Shown here in pieces: positions 11,662-22,358 of a stretch of 64,000 bases of DNA. The notes beneath the pieces were generated by a model. It was not told the DNA's origin. It was given only the letters and a program-made list of their open reading frames with translations, and searched no databases. The translations under genes and the position numbers were made by a program. This stretch comes from Rhynchonema sp. JSB1_4 (taxonomy: Eukaryota > Nematoda > Chromadorea > Monhysterida > Xyalidae). The DNA lies in the NCBI GenBank assembly GCA_030248065.1, contig JASAMV010008508.1:1-64000 (forward strand). The letters run 5' to 3'. Position 1 is the first letter of the stretch. Each line of letters begins with the position of its first letter.

Positions 11662-11872
11662 TTGAGCTATAATTGTGCAAGAATATATTCTCATGGAAAG
11701 ATATTTCGAAAAGAAAACAATGACAAGTACCCCATAACAATCAGAGAAGATCCATTCAAACGCCCTAAACTAGAAACATTCCTACAAGAGCTACGTCGTA
11801 ACCGGGCCACTCAACTCAACAAAGATTGTCATCAAGCTATCACATCAGCACATAAAAATCATCCAGTACCGA
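11662..11872 (+). CDS. Unidentified conserved open frame, antisense to the GCN1 3' flank (copy 1)
   Basis: The frame starts near ATTGTGCAAGAATATA and encodes a basic, polar segment containing HGKIFRKENNDKYPITIRED, PFKRPKLETFLQELRR and CHQAITSAHKNHPV, up to a possible CATCCA/gtaccg donor. The same frame is open in copy 2 (about 18143-18350, with an in-frame 3-nt loss) and in the inverted copy (minus strand, about 3560-3751). I know no matching family. It could be an exon of an antisense gene, a relic, or chance in a recently copied block. I see no good acceptor upstream. Confidence 0.3.
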
Positions 11873-11951
11873 CCCTGTGTACGGCAATGGCGGTGAAGCA
11901 GACACATCCAAATGGCTGCATCTGCCCCCCCCTTGCGAGTGAGTGGCCCGC

Positions 11952-14900
11952 CTACGCTCTATGTGTGTCGTCGAGGGGTGCCGGGGCCGACTCAGTCTGT
12001 TTCGCCAGCTTGACCAGTGTCTTCGTGTAGACGTCGGTCAACACCTCGCGCGTCGCACCCTCCACCGAACTCACGTATGCCTGCAAACAGGTCAATTGGG
12101 ATTGGCTCACATTTCGGCGGCTAATATTACAATGGTCAACGCAAGTGGCTAAAGTGATTCGACCACTTGAGTTAACCACTGTAATATAAGTTCATTGTGC
12201 ATCATCAGACACTGGCGACGATCCGTGACCACAAGACAGTCTACCCTCTTTATTGTGACCGGCCATTGTCTGTCGCTACAAGGAAAATCTGCTGTATAAT
12301 AGTGTGATCATTGCGAAGTTAACGGCAGATCGGGGACCAACAAAAACTCAAGTGTTGCACAAAACAGACCATAAGGAGGGTTCCACTAGAAAAACTGTCA
12401 CTATAAAGATGGTGCTTTGTACATAGGCGATTGGGCGCAACCACACTCGCAGCCCCGTACCAAGTCATTGTCAGTGCGAATGTACCTAATGGCCAAAGGC
12501 CGCCCGATCGCAAAACAGGCACACAAGCTGATTTTCTATTCTCGTAAAACAACCACTGCATCGATTTAAGTTCACGTGAAATTCCAATATAGACAGCGTG
12601 TAGAGATAGGCACCAAGTAACTCAAGAGTCACGTGAAGCAACGCAACTGGCTGATGCTTCAATATAAGGACCCACAGGCAGAGCGATATCAAACTTGGTC
12701 GCACAGGACCGGTCCTGCCTTGGTCACGTGACATTTTATGAATTACGGATATTAGGAAATTTAGCGATGCTACTAAGTTCGCGACCTAACAAGAACGACT
12801 TAGCTGGACGAACTTGGTGGTTGCAATAAATTTCTTAATATCCTTAATGCAGGAATCATACGTGTGGCCAATGCAGATCACATCGGATCCGATTACCAGC
12901 AAGTTACATCGTATCGCTCAACTAATCAGACGTCTATTGCAGGCAGACACACACAGTCTGATCGGCAGGGCGTGTGCCCCTTGTCAACCCCCAATCGTAG
13001 CACCTGATAAGTGCGATCATCGCGTCTCAACTTGAGCACAGCGACCAACGCCTGTTCGGCAGCACAACGGACGGCCGTGTTCTTCTCTTTCGATCCGTTC
13101 ACCATCGTGCTGATCACTGGCTGCAAACACACACACACCAATTTGGTACGATACTTCGTGCGGCTGATTATTCTGTGCGTCCTGTGACCGCGCGTGACCT
13201 TTAGTATTGACTGGGTGCTAATTCGCGACACCGCAAGCTTCGCCCGTAGCCTAAAGTTCGTCATCAATTCCTTCGGAAGAACATCTTGCGCTGGCAAACA
13301 AAAGGTCACGCGTGAACGAGCGCAGAACCGACCGACCGGCCGGATTGATCCACACACACACACAAAGCCATTGATTGAAGCAAGCCATATTCAAACAAAT
13401 TAATCAAAGTGTCCTGCACGAAACAAAAACAATAAAAGGAAGTGAATGTCACTCACCTTCATGACCGCAACGTCGTCGGCGCCAAACCCATCGCCAGTCC
13501 GTGCCAGATGGTGCACAGCACTCGCCGATAGTTGTTTCACCTGTGAGTTGGTCACGATTTGGCACATTTGACAGACAGTGACCAGTTCGCACGTTAGTGC
13601 ACATGCATTCCAAGACACTCTACGCTCCACTGCTCGGTGCGTAATCACAAAAGAGATCATTGCCTGCTATGTGGCATCAGTGACGGATACCGACACCATT
13701 TTTTGGGGTACTGTCTGTCGGTAGGTATTCAGACATTTTTAGGACTTTCATTCCCATTTATACAAAAAAGTTCGCGAAACGCGCCCTTTACTGTCGCCAC
13801 TCAGCTGAAAGTCTTTCCAATGTGAGCGCCACATGAAATTTTTATGTTACCGGACTTCCCTCTTTCTAAAAGGTTCACCAGTTGGGATCGATTTTCATTG
13901 ATATGGGCACGGTTGTTCCTAATCAAACACCACTTTATGTTGGAATGCCGATCGCAAAGTGGTCGTTCCCGAACGCATTCCTCCCCCGACTAACATCATT
14001 AAACTGACTGTTCATCGCGCGACAGACACACTGCAACAAGGCGGCGTCGATCTGGTTGCGTCCCGTTCGCATCTGATGCACCAACAGGCACGCCGCTGCA
14101 CGCACGCCCGCGCTACTGATCGGCAACTGCAGCAACGTGGAGAACAGATATTATCAAAATTGGAATTAGCATATTTTTGTATCCATGTCATGACCAACTT
14201 TCAGCTCAATGGGAGCTGCTAAAAAACGTTCCGTTCTGACTTGGATCCGGTTACCGGGGCTCAGATCGAAAGTTACACTAAAAACAATTAGCACCAATCG
14301 ATTCCCAGGCCGCGATTACCCCCTAACCGCGCACATCGGTTTGGCCGACAGATGAATCTATTTTCTGGTCTGCAAGTATCTCAGATTTGTGCGTGCGCTT
14401 TAATTGATGCACTTGCTGGGTGTGAATTTATCAAATCAGCGCGTTTCCAGCGTCTGTGCAAAAGTCGACGACAAAACTTATGAAAATTCGCGTCTCTTCG
14501 TAGTTTCTGGCGCGCCTAGTTGCGTTTCAAAAACTGCTTTATTCGATCGTTGCAATTCAAAACAACATTTTTAACCAAAAGCAATAGGACTATCTGTAAA
14601 GGAAACAGCACGAGCTCGAAACTAGCAGACAAATCTGATTTAGAGAAATACGTGTACATCAATAACTGAGCGCAACGAAGTTGAGGAAAGTAGCACAACT
14701 ATTATTCAAAGTTCAACAACGTCAGTGTCTCACACAACTTTGTTAATGATTAATGTTGTTTGTGATTGCTTGACAAAGAGCTAAATACCACCATTATTTA
14801 TATAAAGCCCCGAGGGCTCTACATCCGGAAAAAGGAGCAAAATAGGACTTTTTCTTTCAAGCACTTTATAAAAAAACATAGAACCCCGGGACTCAAAGAT

Positions 14901-15546
14901 TTATGAAACTTCTTGAAACTGTTGCCAATGTTACTTAACGTCACTATGAGGAGGTTTGAGTGTGCCAGATACATGAGAGCTTGCAGTCGGTCAATATGTA
15001 TAAACGGGCACCCCGGGCAGACGCAACATCCTCAGGCATTAAAAATATCATCGAGTATAACACGCACCTTGTCAGCGGTTGCATACTGTTGTATGGCCGT
15101 GCGCATTCTGTCCTTGCACAACGTGTACCCTCGTTGGTCGGTGTCCAGCGCTGCCGCCACTTGCACGGCCAGTGCGTGTGCGTGACGTCGCGTCCATGCA
15201 ATTGATGGGTCCGTGTCTGTGGCACAAAACAATGCTAATTGCGCAAATCAGGGCCAAAAGGTTTCGCATCAAAACAATTTAAAACATAGGAGGCCTGGAA
15301 TCAAACTTGATGACAGAACATGATTACGTTGCCAGTTCGCAGATATTATTAGGGCCACTGAGCCGATCCAATCCAATCACCGACTTGGAAAAAAATGCCT
15401 ACACGTGAGCAAACGAAACGAACACGCAAACGCACCCAACAACGTATCATTGTACAGCGCAATCAGCTGTTCATCACCCATCGCACTGCAACACGCAGCC
15501 ACTGCGCCCACGCACGCCGCCGACATCGAACGTAATGTTTCATCTT
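11952..15546 (-). CDS. Second GCN1 tail: duplicated exons 54'-59'
   Basis: The exons, in transcript order, are 15436-15546, 15068-15216, 13995-14126, 13457-13540, 13004-13120 and 11952-12080 (stop). Phases, borders and lengths equal those of copy 2. Over 722 coding nt I count 7 differences: four synonymous, and three replacements (V to L in exon 56; C to G and I to V in exon 57). No frame is broken. Because exon 53 ends in phase 1 and exon 54' accepts phase 1, splicing 53 to 54' would give a full protein with this tail instead. Splicing from the copy 2 tail into this one is not in phase except by skipping. Whether it is used or is a fresh pseudocopy cannot be decided here. Confidence 0.85.
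12705..12905. repeat. Dispersed repeat around TTGGTCACGTGAC
   Basis: A unit holding TTGGTCACGTGAC, then a degenerate GGATAT..AAATTTAG phrase, then its inverse and a GATCCGAT phrase. Relatives lie at 19190-19385 (copy 2), 27295-27530, 40800-40890 and (minus) 48290-48385. It is partly palindromic and has no coding frame. Confidence 0.55.
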
Positions 15547-16421
15547 CTGCAATTATTTCAAACAATATCAGCACGTCGGTGTCAAGAGGAGATGTCTATA
15601 GGCAATCTGCCAGCTCATGGCACTCAACACGCACAGGCTACATGCTGCATTACTGCCGTCAATGAATATGTCTATTCTTTGCAGTTATGCGTTGAAACAT
15701 CCCCAAATTTTGCAACAATGCAGAAAAGTGTTTATGTCAAGCAGCTAATGAAAATGGAGTAATTGAAAAGCGGCCATTAAAGTATGTCACTCCCTCAAAG
15801 TGTACATTTTGTTTAGAAAATGGTGTGTGCATGCGTTGTGTGTATAAAAAGTGCCATGAGCCGATGGGTTGCCAATACTTCCACATCTTAACCTCTGTTT
15901 TTTGATCGTTAAAAAACGATAATTTGGCTCTCAAACTGCAGTTAATCTCAAAATCACCACTCGATGCTGCATGGCACTATGTTTCGCGGTGGATCCTTAG
16001 GTGTTATGGGGAACCCCAAGGGTATTTTTGGAACTGATTTAGCACATAATTTCGAAATTCTGACTTGCATTCACGTGGCACAGTGTAATGGCAGGCAGTT
16101 GTTGCTCCACCACATACCCTTCCAGCGTCCAGAGTCAGAAAAAGGCCGTTTTAATCGTTTTCCTTTTTGGCACGCTGTTGTGCGTGTGCGTAATGTAAGC
16201 AGAGCAGCAGCAGGCAGGTTGCAAGCATGGTACCGGGTAGGGGATGGTCGCGCAAGATTCCCCTCCAAGGCAGAAAAGAGCTGTTTGAGACGGTTGCACG
16301 ATGGCTACCCTTCTCCCTCCCTCTGAGGCCGGTTGCAAGTGCATATTGTAGGGGAGGGACTGAATGCAAACAACAACCAATGTAAGCTTGGACACACATC
16401 ATTCTGTGCTCTTGCGGAAAG

Positions 16422-17042
16422 AGTGATCACCGAAAATGTTTGTTGCCGCCTCCAATCCATGGTCGATACCACACAACCGAGAAGCACAGTGATGCGCGAC
16501 TTGTCGTGCGTCGCGGACAGGCGTTCACATTGGATCTGGCGTTCACACAGCCGCTCGACACACACACCATGCGTTTGGTGTTTGAAATCGGTATGCACCC
16601 AACAAAAAAAAAAAAAAACAAAAAAAAAAAAAAAAAAAAAAAAAATACGTGAGCAGAGGATTAAATTGATTAATGATTTTTGTGTGCGTGATCTGCAATT
16701 TTTTAGTTAAAGTCTTCAAACCGGCTCTTGTATTTCGTGCAGGCTCTCGACCGTCGGAAGCAACCGGCACTCGTGTGGCAATGAAATGCACATCTGGACA
16801 AGCACTGCCAGCGAAACTGCGAGACTGGACACTGGAGGAGGCAAAAAGTGACGGCAAAACGGTGTGACGACGCATTCGTATACATTGAAAGAACACAAAC
16901 TATAGGTAGAAAAACACGAATTCGCTCATGACAGGTTACTGTCCGAATCTGTCCCTCTGCCTGGGCTGTCGTCGGCTACTGGCGTTTGAGCGTCGATATC
17001 CGCGGGTCGGAAGGAGACGAATCGCTACATACACAGACCGAG
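16422..17042 (+). pseudogene. Transglutaminase N-terminal domain fragment, three exons
   Basis: The exons are about 16422-16590, 16743-16861 and 16935-17042, in consistent phase (1, 0, 0) with good GT-AG borders. Exon A holds [20 protein letters not shown], followed by FTLDLAFTQPLDTHTMRLVF. This is the hallmark start of the transglutaminase N domain (HHT..Y....LIVRRGQ.F). Exon B gives SRPSEATGTRVAMKC and DWTLEEA, matching the PS..GT and W loops. Exon C gives VTVRICPSAWAVVGYWRLSV, matching the P..A.VG.Y.L strand. The catalytic core (GQCW...H...D) would follow, but the sequence runs straight into segmental copy 2 at about 17070. It is therefore a truncated gene or a duplicated 5' piece. The start of exon A is uncertain. 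Copy 2 contains only its first part, ending after HTTEK. Confidence 0.82.
16604..16645. repeat. Poly(A) tract
   Basis: There are two long A runs interrupted by one C, in the intron between transglutaminase exons A and B. It could be a retroposon tail or a simple slippage tract. Confidence 0.9.
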
Positions 17043-18430
17043 GTACATCCGATCACCGTACTTGCTCAGTAACTAATCCGCCGAACTTCCCACTCAACTC
17101 AAGGAGTTCAGTGAACGTTGTCAGTCGAACAAGTTTTCAACTTTTTCCAGTGTGCGTTTCAACCAATTTTCAACTTTTTCCAGTGTGCGTTTCAACCAAC
17201 TTTCCACTCAACTCTCCACTCTACCCTTTCGTGAATGTTAGTCATCGTCTGACCGACCTGTTTGACCAGAGCTCCAGGAACCAAATTCTCCATCTCACAG
17301 CTTACATGTGTATATGTGGAAATGAAGAAAAACACGATATAGACTGCCTTCTTTAGACCAGCGAAACCGCTCATAAAAAATTGTGTGCAATAAACCGTCG
17401 AATGGTTATCACCCGTTCCTACATATAACATTCATGTACATGAACCAACCTGCCGTCTACGCCTATGCTTGTGTGCTGACAGCGATCGATAAATTATACG
17501 CACTTCCTTTTTCCAACCTGCGGAGAGTCGTTAATGTTTCAACAAGACTATAAATTGGGCCTAAAGAGTTGACAGAAACGGTGGTGGTCTACGGTCCATT
17601 TTAATAATGAAAAAACAAATCAACAAAAAAATGATGGATAACGATTACGAAGTGTTTGGCGTAAACACTGATGGTTACTTATCGATTGCTGTTTACCTTC
17701 AGTCAAATCAATAAAAATGAAATCGATGGCATCAAGATTGCGGATTATTTTGCGATGAAAATGCGGACAAAGTGAACTTTAGCTTCATTTGCAATGACCG
17801 AAGTAGAATCACAAGTTTTTGAATCTTGACAAGCGACCATTTGGTCACATTTTGATCAAGTACGAGTTTTTATCCAAATATCAGCCTCAATACAGCAACA
17901 ATACCCAATCACCCCAATTTGCAAGACACAATAGAACATGAATATGATCACAATTAAATACATTTCATATCCTAGAAACATAAACGATCCAGTTTAAGTA
18001 ACAAAACACAACAAACAGCATGCCAAGGTGCAGGTGAAAAAGGAACAATAATGTTTCATACAATAATAAAAATAAAATTCGGCCCTACGAAAATCAGCGA
18101 AACAGCACAAATAAAAACAGTAACAATGATAGAATAAATCTTTTGGGCTATAATTGTGCAAGAATATATTCTCATGGAAAGATATTTCGAAAAGAAAACA
18201 ATGACAAGTACCCCATAACAATCAGAGAAGATCCATTCAAACGCCCTAAACTGGAAACATTCCTACAACAGCTACGTAACCGGGCCACTCAACTCAACAA
18301 AGATTGTCATCAAGCTATCCAATCAGCACATAAAAATCATCCAGTACCGACCCTGTGTACGGCAATGGCGGTGAAGCAGACACATCCAAGTGGCTGCATC
18401 TGCCCCCCCCCTTGCGAGTGAGTGGCCCGC

Positions 18431-21400
18431 CTACGCTCTATGTGTGTCGTCGAGGGGTGCCGGGGCCGACTCAGTCTGTTTCGCCAGCTTGACCAGTGTC
18501 TTCGTGTAGACGTCGGTCAACACCTCGCGCGTCGCACCCTCCACCGAACTCACGTATGCCTGCAAACACGTCAATTGGGATTGGCTCACATTTCGGCGGC
18601 TAATATTACAATGGTCAACGCAAGTGGCTAAAGTGATTCGACCACTTGAGTTAACCACTGTAATATAAGTTCATTGTGCACCATCAGACACTGGCGACGA
18701 TCCGTGACCACAGGACAGTCTACCCTCTTTATTGTGACCGGCCATTGTCTGTCTCTACAAGGAAAATCCGCTGTATAATACAGTGTGATCATTGCGGACT
18801 AAACGGCAGATCGGGGACGAACAGAAACACAAGTGTTGCAAAAAAACAGACGATACGGAGGGTTCCACTGGAAAGACTGTCACTATAAAGATGGTGCTCT
18901 GTACATAGGCGATTGGGCGCAACCACACTCGCAGCCCCGTACCAAGTCATTGTCAGTGCGAATGTACCTAATGGCCAAAGGCCGCCCGATCGCAAAACAG
19001 GCACACAAGCAGATTTTCTATTCTCGTAAAACAACCACTTCATCGATTTAAGTTCACGTGAAATTCCAATATAGACAGCGTGTACAGATAGGCACCAAGT
19101 AACTCAAGAGTCACGTGAAGCAACGCAACTGGCTGATGCTTCAATATAAGGACCCACAGGCAGAGCGATATCAAACTTGGTCGCACAGGACCGGTCCTGC
19201 CTTGGTCACGTGACATTTTATGAATTACGGATATTAGGAAATTTAGCGATGCTACTAAGTTCGCGACCTAACAAGAACGACTTAGCTGGACGAACTTGGT
19301 GGTTGCAATAAATTTCTTAATATCCTTAATGCAGGAATCATACGTGTGGCCAATGCAGATCACATCGGATCCGATTACCAGCAAGTTACATCGTATCGCT
19401 CAACTAATCAGACGTCTATTGCAGGCAGACACACACAGTCTGATCGGCAGGGCGTGTGCCCCTTGTCAACCCCCAATCGTAGCACCTGATAAGTGCGATC
19501 ATCGCGTCTCAACTTGAGCACAGCGACCAACGCCTGTTCGGCAGCACAACGGACGGCCGTGTTCTTCTCTTTCGATCCGTTCACCATCGTGCTGATCACT
19601 GGCTGAAAACACACACACCAATTTGGTACGATACTTCGTTCGGCTGATTATTCTGTGCGTCCTGTGACCGCGCGTGACCTTTAGTATTGACTGGGTGCTA
19701 ATTCGCGACACCGCAAGCTTCGCCCGTAGCCTAAAGTTCGTCATCAATTCCTTCGGAAGAACATTTTGCGCTGGCTAACAAAAAGTCACGCGTGAACGAG
19801 CGCAGAACCGACCGACCGGCCGGATTGATCCACACAGAAAGCCATTGATTGAAGCAAGCCATATTCAAACAAATTAATCAAAGTGTCCTGGACGAAACAA
19901 ACACAATAAAAGGAAGTGAATGTCACTCACCTTCATGACCGCAATGTCGTCGGCGCAAAACCCATCGCCAGTCCGTGCCAGATGGTGCACAGCACTCGCC
20001 GATAGTTGTTTCACCTGTGAGTTGGTCACGATTTGGCACATTTGACAGACAGTGACCAGTTCGCACGTTAGTGCACATGCATTCCAAGACACTCTACGCT
20101 CCACTGCTCGGTGCGTAATCACAAAAGAGATCATTGCCCCTGCACGTGGCATCAGTGTCGGATACCGACGCCATTTTTTGGGGTACCGTCTGTCGGTAGG
20201 TATTCAGACATTTTTAGGACTTTCGGACCCATTTATACAAAAAAAGTTCGCGCAACGCGCCCCTTACTGTCGCCACTCAGCTGAAAGTCTTTCCAATGTG
20301 AGCGCCACACGAAATTTTTATGTTACCGGACTTCCCTCTTTCTAAAAGGTTCACCAGTTGGGATCGATTTTCATTGATATGGGCACGGTTGTTCCTAATC
20401 CAAACACCACTTTATGTTGGAGTGCCGATCGCAAAGTGGTCGTTCCCGAACGCATTCCTCCCCCGACTAACATCATTAAACTGACTGTTCATCGCGCGAC
20501 AGACACACTGCAACAAGGCGGCGTCGATCTGGTTGCGTCCCGTTCGCATCTGATGCACCAACACGCACGCCGCCGCACGCACGCCCGCGCTACTGATCGG
20601 CAACTGCAGCAACGTGGAGAACAGATATTATCAAAATTGGAATTAGCATATGTTTGTATCCATGTCATGACCAACTTTCAGCTCAATGGGAGCTGCTAAA
20701 AAACGTTCCGTTCTGACTTGGATCCGGTTACCGGGGCTCAGATCGAAAGTTACACTAAAAACAATTAGCACCAATCGATTCCCAGGCCGCGATTACCCCC
20801 TAACCGCGCACATCGGTTTGGCCGACAGATGAATCTATTTTCTGGTCTGCAAGTATCTCAGATTTGTGCGTGCGCTTTAATTGATGCACTTGCTGGGTGT
20901 GAATTTATCAAATCAGCGCGTTTCCAGCGTCTGTGCAAAAGTCGACGACAAAACTTATGAAAATTCGCGTCTCTTCGTAGTTCTGGCGTGCCTAGTTGCG
21001 TTTCAAAAACTGCCTTATTCGATCGTTGCAATTCAAAACAACATTTTTAACCAAAAGCGATAGGACTATCTGTAAAGGAAACAGCACGAGCTCGAAACTA
21101 GCAGACAAATCTGATTTAGAGAAATACGTGTATATCAATAACTGTGCGCAACGATTTTCTCCTCCTTCTGGTAAAGTAACACCGAAGTATGAAATCGAGC
21201 TCGCGCTGGAGTGAATTGTTCATTTGTTCCCCACGAATGAGTGTTGCTGCAAATGGAGCACATGCATCAATCTGACAACCAGTGCGACGGTGGTGTTCGC
21301 TGATGCTTCACTCGCGATAGACTAGGGCCAAAAGAGGGGACAGAAATGATGTTTATCGTTCAATATTGAGCAAAAAAAACTCAAACATGATATTTGAAGA

Positions 21401-22358
21401 ACCAAAATACACACACATCCAGCCAGTGTGGAGCTGGGTGTGGCCGCCTTTCGATGTTTGGACCGCTGAGTTCGAGCTGGGCAGGACACACAAGTTGAGG
21501 AAAGTAGCACAACTATTATTCAAAGTTCAACAACGTCAGTGTCTCACACAACTTTGTTAATGATTAATGTTGTTTGTGATTGCTTGACAAAGAGCTAAAT
21601 ACCACCTTTATTTATATAAAGCCCCGAGGGCTCTACATCCGGAAAAAGGAGCAAAATAGGACTTTTTCTTTCAAGCACTTTATAAAAAAACATAGAACCC
21701 CGGGACTCAAAGATTTATGAAACTTCTTGAAACTGTTGCCAATGTTACTTAACGTCACTATGAGGAGGTTTGAGTGTGCCAGATACATGAGAGCTTGCAG
21801 TCGGTCAATATGTATAAACGGGCACCCCGGGCAGACGCAACATTGTCAGGCATTAAAAATATCATCGAGTATAACACGCACCTTGTCAGCGGTTGCATAC
21901 TGTTGTATGGCCGTGCGCATTCTGTCCTTGCACAATGTGTACCCTCGTTGGTCGGTGTCCAGCGCTGCCGCCACTTGCACGGCCAGCGCGTGTGCGTGAC
22001 GTCGCGTCCATGCAATTGATGGGTCCGTGTCTGTGACATAAAAGATTGCTAATTGCGCAAATCAGAGCCAAAAGGTTTCGCATCAAAACAAGTTAAAACA
22101 TAGGAGGCCTGGAATCAAACTTGATGACAGAACATGATTACGTTGCAGTTCGCAGATATTATTAGGGCCACTGAGCCGATCCAATCCAATCACCGACTTG
22201 GAAAAAATGCCTACACGTGAGCAAACGAAACGAACACGCAAACGCACCCAACAACGTATCATTGTACAACGCAATCAGCTGTTCATCACCCATCGCACTG
22301 CAACACGCAGCCACTGCGCCCACGCACGCCGCCGACATCGAACGTAATGTTTCATCTT
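18431..22358 (-). CDS. GCN1 exons 54-59, C-terminal tail in segmental copy 2
   Basis: The exons are 22248-22358, 21882-22030, 20472-20603, 19931-20014, 19486-19602 and 18431-18559 (residues about 2574-2813). They encode the last HEAT repeats: [32 protein letters not shown], the counterpart of human [51 protein letters not shown]; and the final helix [16 protein letters not shown]. The stop is TAG. I found no strong AATAAA on this strand just downstream, only a possible ATTAAA near 17598. Confidence 0.92.

Larger units (their letters stand above)
10613..16487. repeat. Tandem segmental duplication, copy 1 (GCN1 tail)
   Basis: This block of about 5.9 kb is nearly identical to 17070-23437, in the same orientation. 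It starts at the shared CAGTAACT...CCGCC phrase and ends inside the first transglutaminase exon, after the shared ACACAACCGAGAAGCA. It lacks the roughly 340-bp insertion that copy 2 has at about 21.15-21.49 kb and also a piece of about 200 bp that copy 2 has near 23.1 kb. It contains GCN1 exons 54-59, repeat A and the antisense open frame. Confidence 0.92.
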
